64,000 bases of DNA from an uncultured Selenomonadaceae bacterium (GTDB taxonomy: Bacteria; Bacillota; Negativicutes; Selenomonadales; Selenomonadaceae): assembly GCA_937902665.1 (NCBI GenBank), contig CALELM010000046.1:1-64000 (forward strand). Reading direction: 5' to 3'. Each line of letters begins with the position of its first letter. The stretch's first letter is position 1. Below the pieces are notes generated by a model that made no database searches, was not told the DNA's origin, and saw only the letters and a list, made by a program, of their open reading frames with translations. Shown piece after piece: positions 8,681 to 17,530 of the stretch. Position numbers and translations under genes: made by a program.

Positions 8681-8719
8681 GCACAGGTGCTTCATCAAAG
8701 AGAAGCCCTGTGCTTTTTT
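8681..8719 (+). terminator. Terminator of the hexokinase gene
   Basis: A stem GCACAGG plus GCTTC pairs with GAAGC plus CCTGTGC (one bulged base), followed by six T residues at 8713-8718. Confidence 0.8.
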
Positions 8720-8786
8720 ATCAGGAGGTTGGCAGCCACTGGGAGAATGGGCGGTATTCTGCTTGGCTGGAAAATAAGAAAGGGCA

Positions 8787-8824
8787 ACAAAAAGCGAGCT
8801 TGCAACATACCACTGCAAGCCCGC
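8787..8824 (-). terminator. Terminator of the minus-strand non-coding transcript
   Basis: An 11-bp stem (8814-8824 with 8794-8804, one G-U pair) with a 9-nt loop is followed on the minus strand by TTTTTGTTG. It faces the transcript that starts near 9345. Confidence 0.75.
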
Positions 8825-9345
8825 TTCACTCGTTATAAACCATGTAACGAAAACCCCTATTCTTTTGTCTGTATGCGAACTTCTTAAGCAGCACCGCACA
8901 CGAAGATACGAAAACCGTTTAGCTAAACATGAACACCACGCACGCAACGCCCGCAAGCTCACCGCCATCGGCAGGCAACAAGAACCCAACGAAAAACGAA
9001 GCAAACCAGACAACCGCATGCAACACAAGAAATGGAAAACCGCCACAAACTAGTGGAATAGCGCCAGCCACTGCCAACAGATGACAATGCACACGAGAAT
9101 CCACGGATGACTCGAGTTCGCATGACGCCCAAGCAACATTGCGACTCCCTGCATTCCAATGGAAAAGTCTCACTTCATAAGCTGCACTCATCAATCAGCC
9201 AGAAGGCATTCCAGTTGAAATAACCAATACGCAACCACCCTTCCTGACAAGTACCTAAGTACAAAGGAGGCCTGTTTCGGCTGCCAAGCGGTTTGGAACT
9301 CACCTCGCAAGATTCGTGCCACCTGCTTGCCCATCTCCCTTTCAT
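8787..9345 (-). ncRNA. Candidate large structured non-coding RNA, about 560 nt
   Basis: A near-consensus promoter at 9352-9380 and an intrinsic terminator at 8787-8824 delimit a stand-alone transcript. Open frames inside it (for example one of 91 codons ending at 8919) lack ribosome-binding sites, start inside one another in different frames, and read as G/T-driven hydrophobic runs. The minus strand is rich in G and T and full of short inverted repeats: GCAAG/CTTGC near 9325, GAGG/CCTC around 9305-9270, GAAGG/CCTTC around 9244-9205, GTGG/CCAC around 9075-9055 and a perfect 12-nt palindrome near 8917-8928. It does not carry the conserved motifs of RNase P RNA, tmRNA, 6S RNA or SRP RNA that I could look for. 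The class is unknown; comparison with large RNAs such as OLE, ROOL or GOLLD would be natural. Confidence 0.55.
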
Positions 9346-9351
9346 GTTCTC

Positions 9352-9380
9352 ATTATAGCACACTGTTTGACGGTTTGCAA
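9352..9380 (-). promoter_or_regulatory. Promoter of the candidate non-coding RNA
   Basis: On the minus strand TTGCAA (9380-9375), a 17-bp spacer and a consensus TATAAT (9357-9352), with an extended TG two bases upstream of the -10. The 11-nt core TGTGCTATAAT is identical to that of the promoter at 33143-33153. Confidence 0.75.
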
Positions 9381-9550
9381 GATTCTGAAAATGAAAATTG
9401 AATGAAAATTAAAATAAATTTATGGATTTCAGCGTGATACAAAATGCGAAGCTGAAAATATCTGTGTTTTTTGCAAAAAAAGAAGGGGAAAAAGAAGATG
9501 CGTGGAATATATATGGTATGTTGACTGATTGTTTAGGGGGTGACGGTACT

Positions 9551-11239
9551 GTGGAAGAAAAAATGGTAATGCTGGTCGTTGACGATGAGGAGAGCGAACG
9601 TTTGATTCTGAAACAGTCCTTCCAAGAAGATTTTGAGATTGTTGAAGCTGAAAATGGGGCAATGGCATTGGAGATTTTGGAGTCACAGCCCATAAATATC
9701 GTGCTGACAGATATTTCCATGCCGGTAATGGACGGTCTTGCTTTGCTGGGGACGATGCAGGAATCACGGAAGTTTTCCGAAATCCCTGTGATCGCTATGA
9801 CCATGTACAATGACAGGGACAAGGAGGAAAAGGCGATCGAGCTAGGTGCAGCAGATTTTCTGACGAAGCCTGTCCGCAGGAAGCTGGCACATGCCAGAGT
9901 GAGCAATGTTTTGGGCAGAAGGGAGAACGAGTGGCGAAGGCAGGCAAGGAAGGCAGGGGAACAGGAAATGGTTTCCATGCGAAACCATATTGAGACGGAT
10001 GCCTTGACAGGTCTTTGCAACAGGGAGAGCTTTTATCGTCAGGCAGGGGCTATGATGCGCAGCAACAGCGAGGTACTGCATGATATTGTGTATTTTAACA
10101 TTCATAAATTCAAGACGATCAATGAGCTTTTTCATAGGGAAACAGGAAATAGCATACTAAAGACGGCAGCAAGGTATTTTCAGGATATTTTTGGGGAACG
10201 TGGCGTTTGTGCCCGTTTGGAAGCGGATCGGTTCGTGATATGTGTTTCAGACGAGTTTTTGGATATGGAGCAGCTTTTCGAAGGCTTGAATGGCACGATC
10301 AAGTCATTGGGAATCAATTATGACATTCAGTTTTTTGCAGGCGTTTATCCTGTGGATAATGTGTTTCTTCCTGTCAGCAAGATGTGTGACAGGGCAAGAA
10401 TGGCACTTGAGAAAATAAGGAGCGGCAGCAATGTGCGCTATGTGCGTTACGATGAGGAAATGAGCCGCCTTCTCATGGAAGAGCAGGTGATTCTCCGTGA
10501 TATGGAACGGGCGCTTTATGAGAAGCAGTTTTGCATTTACTTGCAGCCTGTCTATGACCTGCTGTGCGACAGCATTGTTGGGGCAGAGGCCTTGGTTCGT
10601 TGGAACCACCCTCAGGAGGGAATGATTTCGCCGGGGCATTTTATTCCCGTGTTTGAGCGCAATGGCTTTATAGCGCGGCTGGATCATTATGTTTGGGATC
10701 AGGTTTGCCGTTTTTTGAGGGACGTTAAGGATACCTATGGTCGTGTGATTCCGATTTCCGTAAATATATCAAAGTTGAATTTTTATGACGCCGACCTGCC
10801 GAAGCATTTGATGCGGCTCATTCAAAAATATCATTTGGAGCCATGGATGCTGAAGCTGGAAATTACGGAAAATGCTTATATGGAAAATCGGCTGCGGGTG
10901 ATTTCCACAGTTCGGGCGCTTCGGGAGCAAGGTTTTTCCGTGTTGCTGGATGATTTCGGCAGCGGCTATTCTTCCTTGATGATGCTCAAGGATCTGCCTG
11001 TGGACATGCTGAAAATCGATCTGAGGTTTGCGCAGGAGGCGGCAGGGGATTCTGAAAGGGCAAGGTCTTTGCTGCAGTGTATTCTGCATTTGTCAGAGGA
11101 ATTGGATATCCGTATTATCATGGAGGGCGTGGAAACGGAGCAGCAGGCGGACTTCTTCGTGTCGCTGGGCTGTCAGGATTTTCAGGGATATTATTTCTCC
11201 TGCCCCGTGCCGACGGATGTGTTCAAGGCTTTGATTTGA
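9551..11239 (+). CDS. Response regulator with degenerate GGDEF and intact EAL domain (c-di-GMP phosphodiesterase)
   Basis: The 562-residue protein has an N-terminal receiver domain (VVDDEESERL, phosphoacceptor D in VLTDISMPVMDG, K in LTKPVRR), a GGDEF domain from about residue 155 (DALTGLCNRESF), and an EAL domain from about 320. The GGDEF signature is replaced by EADRF, so no cyclase activity is expected; it may bind GTP as a sensor. The EAL domain keeps EALVRW, the N of VNISK, E of EITENAY, the DD of LDDFGSGYSS, K of MLKID, E of EGVET and Q of CQDFQGY, so it should cleave c-di-GMP to pGpG when phosphorylation allows. Start: GGGGGTGA stands 7 nt before GTG 9551; the extra upstream codons in frame from 9422 are unlikely. 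The sensor kinase is not nearby. Confidence 0.87.
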   Translation: MEEKMVMLVVDDEESERLILKQSFQEDFEIVEAENGAMALEILESQPINIVLTDISMPVMDGLALLGTMQESRKFSEIPVIAMTMYNDRDKEEKAIELGAADFLTKPVRRKLAHARVSNVLGRRENEWRRQARKAGEQEMVSMRNHIETDALTGLCNRESFYRQAGAMMRSNSEVLHDIVYFNIHKFKTINELFHRETGNSILKTAARYFQDIFGERGVCARLEADRFVICVSDEFLDMEQLFEGLNGTIKSLGINYDIQFFAGVYPVDNVFLPVSKMCDRARMALEKIRSGSNVRYVRYDEEMSRLLMEEQVILRDMERALYEKQFCIYLQPVYDLLCDSIVGAEALVRWNHPQEGMISPGHFIPVFERNGFIARLDHYVWDQVCRFLRDVKDTYGRVIPISVNISKLNFYDADLPKHLMRLIQKYHLEPWMLKLEITENAYMENRLRVISTVRALREQGFSVLLDDFGSGYSSLMMLKDLPVDMLKIDLRFAQEAAGDSERARSLLQCILHLSEELDIRIIMEGVETEQQADFFVSLGCQDFQGYYFSCPVPTDVFKALI

Positions 11240-11322
11240 CGCAAGCTCTGCGTCCGATTGCTTTTGTGGAGTAGGACGGAAAAAGAAGATGGCATGGATG
11301 CCTTTAGGATTGAGGTGATGGT

Positions 11323-11982
11323 TTGGAAGCTTTTATCTTTGATATGGATGGGGTTATTGTCGAGAGCGAGCTGCTTCATGCACGCATAAAAATGGAAACC
11401 TTTCGGCATTTTGGGATTCCTTTTGATGAGGAGAGGTTGAACCGGTATATGGGACGTGCCAGCAAGGAGCTTTTTGCGGAGGTTCTGCAGGAGCAGGGGA
11501 AAAAGGAGCTTTCGGCACAGGAAATGGCAGTGTATAAGCACCAAAGGTATCTGGAGGTCTTGGAGCAGGGGGATTCCTTGCCGCAGGTGCCCGGAACCCT
11601 GCAGCTGATTCAGTGCTTGAAAAATGCAGGGGCAAGGATTGCGCTTGCCACATCGTCACAGCCAAAGGCGGCAGAGTTTGTCCTGCACCAGTTTGGACTG
11701 GAGACTGCGTTTGAGTCCGTGCTGACGTGCGCGGATGTGACTGAGACAAAGCCAAATCCTGAAATTTATTTGCTGGCGGCGGAACGGTTGGAAGTCTCTC
11801 CAGTGGACTGTGTTGTCTTGGAGGACTCGCAAAATGGTGTTGCGGCAGCAAAGGCGGCTGGAATGACTTGCATTGGTTACCGCAATCCCTATTCCGGCAA
11901 GCAAGACCTTGGGCAAGCAGATTTTGTGGTAGATGCGATTTCGGATATTGACATAGCGGAGTTTGGATGGCAGAAGAAATGA
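11323..11982 (+). CDS. HAD-superfamily hydrolase, beta-phosphoglucomutase-like
   Basis: This 219-residue enzyme starts with the HAD nucleophile motif FDMDGVIVESE (both catalytic aspartates present), has a helical cap domain, then motif II in IALATSSQP, the lysine in VTETKPNPEIY, and motif IV VLEDSQNGVAAAKAAGM. That arrangement fits beta-phosphoglucomutase or a sugar-phosphate phosphatase. The start is probably TTG after a GAGGTGATGG ribosome site. The gene lies 26 nt ahead of an aldose 1-epimerase, an obvious partner for interconverting sugar anomers and their phosphates; substrate specificity cannot be fixed from sequence. Confidence 0.82.
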   Translation: MEAFIFDMDGVIVESELLHARIKMETFRHFGIPFDEERLNRYMGRASKELFAEVLQEQGKKELSAQEMAVYKHQRYLEVLEQGDSLPQVPGTLQLIQCLKNAGARIALATSSQPKAAEFVLHQFGLETAFESVLTCADVTETKPNPEIYLLAAERLEVSPVDCVVLEDSQNGVAAAKAAGMTCIGYRNPYSGKQDLGQADFVVDAISDIDIAEFGWQKK

Positions 11983-12007
11983 TGCATGCTTTAAAGGAGG
12001 TGGAGCT

Positions 12008-12952
12008 ATGGCGCTTATCAGGAAGGAGTCGTTTGGCAGGATTCGTGATGGGAGGGAGTCCTTCCTTTATATACTGAGAAATACGAAGGGAACGGAAGTC
12101 GCTGTCACGAACTACGGAGCGAGGCTGGTTTCATGGAAGATTCGGGACAGGGCGTTCCAAAAGGTGAATGTCCTGCTGGGATTTTCGGAGGCGGCAGGCT
12201 ATGAAAAAGAAAAGTCGCTTTTGTGTGCGGCAGTTGGACAGGATACTGGCGATGCATTGGCGCTTTCTGCGAAGCTGTGGGAGGCAAGCGAGGAAGGCGG
12301 CAGGTTGCGCTTGACGTGTGCGGGCGAAAACGGCGGAGAGGATACGGTGAAGATAACGTATGCACTTTCCAATGATAATGAGCTGAGCATTCGTTATGCG
12401 TGGAAGCCTGTGCCAAGTGCTGTGAATGAAATGACGCATCGCGCATGCTTTCATTTGGATGGGAGCGCATCCGATTCCTTGGAGAAGCAGAAGGTAAAAA
12501 TTTTTGCAGATACATTTTGCCGGCAGGAGGACCGCTTGGCAGGACAGGAGTTTCTTCCCGTGGAAGGAACGTCCATGGATTTTGGGGAGCTTTCAGAGAT
12601 TGGGACACGCATGAGCGAGTTCGGCGGAGATGGGATTGCTTACTGTATTCGGGATGAGAAGCCAGTCGTGGAAATGGAACTTGGCATGTTTGGCTATGAC
12701 ATTTTTTGCCCCATTGATTACAATGACGGCGGGTTGAGGCAGGCAGTTCTTGCCGAGAGCGCAGAGTCAGGCATTTCTCTTGCTGTGTATACGACACTCC
12801 CGACCATGATTTTCCGTGCAGGGGATTGCCTGCAGGGGAGCGGAAAGCAAAAAGGGCTTTGCTTGGAAACTCATTTCGGTGAGGAGCTTCTGCCGGAGGA
12901 AAAGGGTACAGTGCGGGAGGCACAGCTGGTATATGCCTTGAAGGTTCGGTGA
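12008..12952 (+). CDS. Aldose 1-epimerase (galactose mutarotase) family protein
   Basis: Mutarotases interconvert alpha and beta anomers of hexoses. The 314-residue protein shows N-terminal VTNYGARLVSWKI, the position of the family histidine in MTHRACFHLDG, and the C-terminal catalytic glutamate region LCLETHFGEELLP. The usual HxYFNL motif reads ACFHLDG, so it is a divergent member and could act on a less common sugar. Start: AAAGGAGG lies 7 nt before the ATG at 12008, 26 nt after the HAD gene stop, so the two are surely one transcript. Confidence 0.8.
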   Translation: MALIRKESFGRIRDGRESFLYILRNTKGTEVAVTNYGARLVSWKIRDRAFQKVNVLLGFSEAAGYEKEKSLLCAAVGQDTGDALALSAKLWEASEEGGRLRLTCAGENGGEDTVKITYALSNDNELSIRYAWKPVPSAVNEMTHRACFHLDGSASDSLEKQKVKIFADTFCRQEDRLAGQEFLPVEGTSMDFGELSEIGTRMSEFGGDGIAYCIRDEKPVVEMELGMFGYDIFCPIDYNDGGLRQAVLAESAESGISLAVYTTLPTMIFRAGDCLQGSGKQKGLCLETHFGEELLPEEKGTVREAQLVYALKVR

Positions 12953-13103
12953 TTTTTCTGGATGTGCCAAGAAAATACGGGGCATGGAAGGGATGTCCTT
13001 GGGCTGTGGGATAATTCCGTGCGGTATTGCAGTTGAATTTGTTGATCAGGGGAATCCATAGAAGGAATTCTCTTTTGATAGCCAATATTAGGGAGGCGTG
13101 AGG

Positions 13104-14297
13104 ATGAATATTCATGAATATCAGAGCAAGCAGATCCTGAAATCCTACGGGGTCAATGTGCCGAATGGAATGCCGGCATTCACGGTGGAGGAAGCCGTGG
13201 AAAATGCAAAGAAGCTGGGGAGTGCCGTTACAGTCGTAAAGGCACAGATCCATGCCGGCGGACGAGGAAAGGCTGGCGGGGTCAAGATTGCAAAAAGTAT
13301 CGAAGATGTTGAGAAGTATGCAAAAGAGATTCTCGGCAAGACGCTGGTAACGCACCAGACAGGACCGGAGGGAAAGAAGGTAGGTCGCCTTTTGATAGAG
13401 GAAGGCTCTGCTATCAAAAAGGAATACTACCTTTCCTTTGTCATTGATCGCCAGACGGCTCGCGTGGTCATGATGGGTTCCGAAGAAGGCGGCATGGAGA
13501 TTGAGAAGGTAGCGGCTGAGATGCCAGATAAGATTATCAAGGAATATATTGATCCTGCGATTGGGCTGGCACCGTTCCAAGCAAGCCGCATGGCATACGC
13601 TATGAATATCCCGCAACCTGCGATTCGCAAGGCTGCGAATTTGATGGGCTGCCTGTATCGTGCATTTATCGGCAAGGACTGTTCTCTTGCGGAGATCAAT
13701 CCGTTGGTCGTGACGGAGGCGGACGATGTTATTGCGCTGGATGCAAAGCTCAATTTTGATGACAGCGCACTTTTCCGTCATCCTGACATTGAAGAAATGC
13801 GTGATGAGACGGAGGAGGATCCAAAGGAACGTGCCGCATCGAAGGCTGACCTCAATTATGTCAATCTGGGAGGGGACGTTGCCTGCATGGTAAACGGTGC
13901 CGGTCTTGCTATGGCAACCGTTGATATTATCAAGTATTATGGCGGAGAGCCAGCGAATTTCTTGGATGTTGGCGGTGATTCTACACCAGAGAAGATTGCA
14001 GCGGCATTCCGCATCATGCTGGATGGCGGGCAATCCAAGGGAATCTTTGTGAACATCTTCGGCGGCATCAATAAGTGCGATTTGGTGGCTGAGGGCATTG
14101 TGGAGGCTGCAAAGATTATCTCCGAGGATGGGAAGTCCATTCCTGTTCCCGTTGTGGTTCGTCTGGAAGGAACGAATGTGGAACGGGGGAGGGAGATTCT
14201 CAAAAACACACCAATCAAGAACGTCATTATGGCTCCAACCATGGAAGGCGGCGCGGAACAGATTGTTAAGCTCGTTAAAGAAGCGGAAAATGCCTAA
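13104..14297 (+). CDS. sucC: Succinate--CoA ligase, beta subunit
   Basis: With SucD this enzyme interconverts succinyl-CoA and succinate with nucleotide phosphorylation. The 397-residue protein starts [17 protein letters not shown], has the ATP-grasp segment [15 protein letters not shown] near residue 45, the metal-binding AEINPLVV near 195, and C-terminal [23 protein letters not shown] lies 7 nt before the ATG. sucD follows after 14 nt. In strict or facultative anaerobes of this group the ligase usually serves the succinate-propionate route rather than a complete oxidative citrate cycle. Confidence 0.95.
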   Translation: MNIHEYQSKQILKSYGVNVPNGMPAFTVEEAVENAKKLGSAVTVVKAQIHAGGRGKAGGVKIAKSIEDVEKYAKEILGKTLVTHQTGPEGKKVGRLLIEEGSAIKKEYYLSFVIDRQTARVVMMGSEEGGMEIEKVAAEMPDKIIKEYIDPAIGLAPFQASRMAYAMNIPQPAIRKAANLMGCLYRAFIGKDCSLAEINPLVVTEADDVIALDAKLNFDDSALFRHPDIEEMRDETEEDPKERAASKADLNYVNLGGDVACMVNGAGLAMATVDIIKYYGGEPANFLDVGGDSTPEKIAAAFRIMLDGGQSKGIFVNIFGGINKCDLVAEGIVEAAKIISEDGKSIPVPVVVRLEGTNVERGREILKNTPIKNVIMAPTMEGGAEQIVKLVKEAENA

Positions 14298-14311
14298 GGA
14301 GGCCTGTCGAG

Positions 14312-15217
14312 ATGGGAATTTTAGTAAATAAAGATACAAAGGTTATTGTTCAGGGGATTACTGGCAAGGCAGCAACGTTTCATACGAAGCAAATGCTGGA
14401 GTATGGAACGAAAATCGTGGCAGGCGTGACTCCGGGAAAGGCCGGCCAATGTGTGGAGGGCGTGCCTGTCTACAATACGGTGAAGGATGCTGTGGAAGCA
14501 ACTGGGGCTACAGCTTCTGTCGTCTATGTGCCTGCTCGCTTTGCAGCCGATTCCATTATGGAAGGCGTAGATGCGGGACTTGACTTGGTTGTCTGCATTA
14601 CGGAGCATATTCCTGTGCAGGACATGGTAAAGGTTTGCCGTTACATGGAAGGGAAGAAAACACGTTTAATTGGGCCGAACTGCCCCGGTATTTTGACTGC
14701 AGATGAGTGCAAGCTTGGTATTATACCGGGATATATTTACAAGAAAGGCCATGTAGGGGTAATCTCTCGTTCCGGGACCTTGACCTATGAGGCAAGCTTT
14801 CAACTGTCTGCGGCAGGCATCGGGCAGACGACTGCTATCGGCATTGGCGGTGACCCTGTCAAGGGGACGGACTTCATTGATGCGCTGGAACTTTTCAAGA
14901 ACGATCCTGAAACGAAAGCTGTCTTGATGATTGGCGAGATTGGCGGCACGGCGGAAGAGGATGCAGCAAAGTGGATCGCCGAGAACATGAAGGATAAGCC
15001 GGTCGCTGCCTTCATAGCTGGTCGGCAAGCGCCTCCGGGCAAGCGTATGGGACATGCCGGCGCCATCATTGCAGGGGGCAAGGGAACGGCTGCTGACAAG
15101 ATTAAGGCGCTGAATGCAGTGGGCATCGAGGTTGCAGATACGGTTGCCCATATCGGTGAAACGGTAGTCAATACACTCAAGAAGGCAGGAATTTATGAGG
15201 AATGCCATACCTGCTGA
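14312..15217 (+). CDS. sucD: Succinate--CoA ligase, alpha subunit
   Basis: The 301-residue partner of SucC binds CoA and forms the phosphohistidine intermediate. Visible are [15 protein letters not shown] (nucleotide/CoA-binding fold), [27 protein letters not shown], and the active-site histidine in [11 protein letters not shown] near residue 247. AGGAGG precedes the start by 9 nt. Length and motif order are normal for the family. Confidence 0.95.
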   Translation: MGILVNKDTKVIVQGITGKAATFHTKQMLEYGTKIVAGVTPGKAGQCVEGVPVYNTVKDAVEATGATASVVYVPARFAADSIMEGVDAGLDLVVCITEHIPVQDMVKVCRYMEGKKTRLIGPNCPGILTADECKLGIIPGYIYKKGHVGVISRSGTLTYEASFQLSAAGIGQTTAIGIGGDPVKGTDFIDALELFKNDPETKAVLMIGEIGGTAEEDAAKWIAENMKDKPVAAFIAGRQAPPGKRMGHAGAIIAGGKGTAADKIKALNAVGIEVADTVAHIGETVVNTLKKAGIYEECHTC

Positions 15218-15284
15218 GAAGAGCGCTCTTGGGTGAAATGAAACTTTCGAGAAGGAAATTCGGAAAATATGGAGAAGCTACTAC

Positions 15285-15433
15285 TATAACGAAGCTAAGA
15301 TGTCCCCTTCTTCAACAGCTTGCTGTAAGTGGGGAAGCCAAATTTTAACAAGCGGTGAGCAAACTTTCGCTTCGTTGAAACGCAAATTGGAGGGAAAATG
15401 CTTATGGCATTTTCTTGAACAATGGCGTTATAA
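15285..15433 (+). repeat. 150-bp inverted-repeat element, copy 1 (MITE-like)
   Basis: This is one of three near-identical elements in the window (also 15982-16131 and 28469-28620, all in the same orientation). It begins TATAACGAAGCTAAG and ends GGCGTTATAA, so the ends are inverted repeats of about 7-8 bp. Inside are hairpins (AAGCG..CGCTT and AAAATGC..GCATTTT) and no coding frame. It ends 51 nt before a YvyF paralogue. Confidence 0.75.
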
Positions 15434-15484
15434 GGGTATGGCTGGTGAAGAGGTTTCAGGAATTTTGAGGTAGGCGAAGTCGAT

Positions 15485-15931
15485 ATGGTCATGATGAAGC
15501 CACAACAAAAAATAAAGAATTGCTCCATTTGTGGGAAGCCCTTCGTGGATATCAGCGGTCGGAGGCTTTGCAGGGACTGTTATGCGAAGGAAGAGGAAAT
15601 AGCAACGGAGGTCATTCACTATGTCAGGGATCATCCGCATGCGACGCAGCAGGAGGTTATCGAGGCAACGGGTGCGACCCTTCCGCTTTTGAGGCAGATG
15701 ATCCGTGAGGGACGATTCGAGACGATGGAGTTTCAGGTCAGCTATCCGTGCAGCGTGTGCGGTGCTCCGATTGTTAAGGGGAAGCTTTGCATAAAATGCA
15801 CGAACACCATGCAGAGCCGTCTGCATCGTGCGGCAAGTGCCATCATGGCGAAGCAGAAACAGGCAGAGCTGGAGAAAGCGCGTATGTTTGTTTCGCGATT
15901 GAATGAAACAAACAAAAAAAATCCAAAATAG
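15485..15931 (+). CDS. YvyF-like flagellar operon protein (TIGR03826 type), stand-alone paralogue
   Basis: The 148-residue protein has an N-terminal CxxC pair (CSICGKP, then CRDCY), a central helix-turn-helix-like segment (ATQQEVIEATGATLPLLRQMIREGRFE), and a second zinc-ribbon-like pair (PCSVCGAPI, CIKCTN). It is closely similar in layout to the YvyF protein at 33371, which sits in the flagellar operon; this copy stands alone between two direct copies of the 150-bp repeat and has its own terminator. YvyF proteins may be regulators of motility, but the exact role of the family is not settled. ATG choices at 15485, 15491 and 15494 cannot be told apart. Confidence 0.75.
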   Translation: MVMMKPQQKIKNCSICGKPFVDISGRRLCRDCYAKEEEIATEVIHYVRDHPHATQQEVIEATGATLPLLRQMIREGRFETMEFQVSYPCSVCGAPIVKGKLCIKCTNTMQSRLHRAASAIMAKQKQAELEKARMFVSRLNETNKKNPK

Positions 15932-15940
15932 AAATAAGAG

Positions 15941-15980
15941 AAAGCGGATTCGTGTGATTGCTGCACGAATCCGCTTTTTG
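15941..15980 (+). terminator. Terminator of the YvyF paralogue
   Basis: A 14-bp stem (15941-15954 with 15964-15977) with a 9-nt loop ends in a T run; it lies immediately before copy 2 of the repeat. Confidence 0.85.
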
Positions 15981-15981
15981 C

Positions 15982-16131
15982 ATAACGAAGCTAAGATGTC
16001 CCCTTCTTCAACAGCTTGCTGTAAGTGGGGGAAGCCAAATTTTAACAAGCGGTGAGCATATCTCCCGCTTCGTTGAAACGCAAATTGGAGGGAAAATGCT
16101 TATGGCATTTTCTTGAACAATGGCGTTATAA
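15982..16131 (+). repeat. 150-bp inverted-repeat element, copy 2 (MITE-like)
   Basis: Nearly identical to copy 1 and in the same orientation, about 550 bp downstream. It reaches from the YvyF terminator to the terminator of ldh. Confidence 0.75.
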
Positions 16132-16164
16132 AAAAGCAGAGGCAATCTCTGCCTCTGCGAAAAA
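16131..16164 (-). terminator. Terminator of ldh
   Basis: A 9-bp stem (16136-16144 with 16150-16158), with T runs after the stem on the minus strand. It directly abuts repeat copy 2. Confidence 0.8.
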
Positions 16165-16180
16165 ATCGACCATTTGAAAA

Positions 16181-17137
16181 TTATTTGATGCCTGCGCCGT
16201 CAAGTGCGGAACGAACGCTCTTTGCTGCTGCGTGGAGTGCTTCGAGCTCTGCATCCGTGAGATTGATCTCAAAGGAACGCATGATGCCATCCGCGCAAAC
16301 CATGCGAGGGATAGAAAGCGCTACATCGTGGATTCCATACTCGCCATCGAGGACAGCGGAGCAAGGGAGGATCGTATGCTCATCATAAAGCACAGATTTG
16401 ATGAAGCGGCATGCTGCCATTGCGATTCCCGTGTTCGTGAAGCCCTTGCGGTTGATGACATCATAAGCAACCTGCACCAGCTCATTTTCGATAGCCTTCT
16501 TGTCAAGAGGCTCTGTCTTGTGGAAATACTGGTCGAGAAGCTCAATCGGGAAGCCGGCACAGCCAGTCGTTGACCAAGCAACAAAGGCGTTGTTGCCATG
16601 CTCGCCGAGAACATAGCCGTTGATGTTCTTCGGATCTACTTGGTACTTATCAGCGAGGATGCGGCGGAACCTGTAGGTTTCGAGCATCGTGCCAGTGCCG
16701 AGGATAAGGTTGCGCGGATAATCAAACTGGGTGGAGACGACATAGGTTGCAACGTCAAGAGGATTCGTGATCATGATGATCATGGCTTCCTTCGTGCGCT
16801 TTGCAATCTCACCGAAGACGGACTGCATGATCTTTGCATTCGTTCCGGCAAGCTTCAAGCGGTCAGGCGTTTCGCCCGGACGAATGGAAGGGCCTGCGGT
16901 GATGACGATGATATTAGCGTCCTTGCAGTCATCATAGTCGCCAAGGTAGAACTTGATGTTTGTGCTGTAAACGCAGCTGGTAGCATGGCTGGAGTCCTTT
17001 GCTTCGCCCCATGCCTTGTCCGTGTTGAGGTCAATGAGTGCAACTTCCGTTGCGAGCTGGAAGTCTGCAATCTTGTTTGCGACGGCAGAGCCGACATTGC
17101 TGGCACCGATAACGACGATTTTTCTTCTGTTGTTCAT
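16181..17137 (-). CDS. ldh: L-lactate dehydrogenase
   Basis: Reduces pyruvate to L-lactate with NADH. The 318-residue protein has the NAD-binding GASNVGSAVANKIAD motif at the N-terminus, VALIDLN with the aspartate that prefers NAD, the mobile-loop arginine in GETPDRL, ITNPLDV, and the catalytic histidine in GEHGNNAF. Where most LDHs have GTVLDTARFR this one has GTMLETYRFR, so it is somewhat divergent but keeps the substrate-binding arginine. Start: GGGGGT stands 9 nt before ATG 17137. Its own promoter and terminator make it a single-gene unit. Confidence 0.9.
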   Translation of the reverse strand: MNNRRKIVVIGASNVGSAVANKIADFQLATEVALIDLNTDKAWGEAKDSSHATSCVYSTNIKFYLGDYDDCKDANIIVITAGPSIRPGETPDRLKLAGTNAKIMQSVFGEIAKRTKEAMIIMITNPLDVATYVVSTQFDYPRNLILGTGTMLETYRFRRILADKYQVDPKNINGYVLGEHGNNAFVAWSTTGCAGFPIELLDQYFHKTEPLDKKAIENELVQVAYDVINRKGFTNTGIAMAACRFIKSVLYDEHTILPCSAVLDGEYGIHDVALSIPRMVCADGIMRSFEINLTDAELEALHAAAKSVRSALDGAGIK

Positions 17138-17192
17138 GTTGCTTTTACCCCCTGAGAATGAATTGATAGAGATGTAACCCCTAGATATCACC

Positions 17193-17222
17193 ATCGTAAC
17201 ATTTTCTGAGGAGAACTGTCAA
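17193..17222 (-). promoter_or_regulatory. Probable promoter of ldh
   Basis: On the minus strand a consensus TTGACA (17222-17217), 18-bp spacer and TACGAT (17198-17193). It gives a leader of about 50 nt. The rest of the 17138-17530 gap before mbl shows no further clear element. Confidence 0.55.
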
Positions 17223-17530
17223 TGTAAATTGCAAAAGGAAAGCTTTAAAAATTCGTTGTATTCAAATTTTTTAGGCTTTTTTTCCGGATGGAAGCAAGAT
17301 TGCATGGGATACGGGAGCTTTTTCAAGTATTTGTGAAATAGGACGGAAATAAAAAGCATGATGGATGGAAGCAGCTTTATGGAGATGCGCAAAAGAAGAA
17401 AGCTGAAAGGAAAAGCATGTTTTGGTATTGTCATGCGGTGGGTTTTATTATATATTATCTGTGTGGGAGATTCTTCTCTTGCAGGTTTGTTTGGCATGGG
17501 TTGTGTTTCGGAAGGGGATTGTTTTTTCTT

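Noticed and set aside
8919..9194. A 91-codon hydrophobic frame inside the candidate non-coding RNA
   Set aside because: No ribosome site, hydrophobic only because the strand is G/T-rich, and several overlapping frames of equal quality exist; kept as non-coding for now.
9225..9240. A T-box-like GGGTGG on the minus strand in the candidate RNA
   Set aside because: The conserved TGGNACCGCG core is absent and no aminoacyl-tRNA synthetase or amino-acid gene follows.
12105..14339. A 744-codon open frame on the minus strand opposite the epimerase and sucC
   Set aside because: It lies antisense to well-supported genes, is rich in His, Arg and Cys as shadow frames are, and has no ribosome site or recognisable motif.
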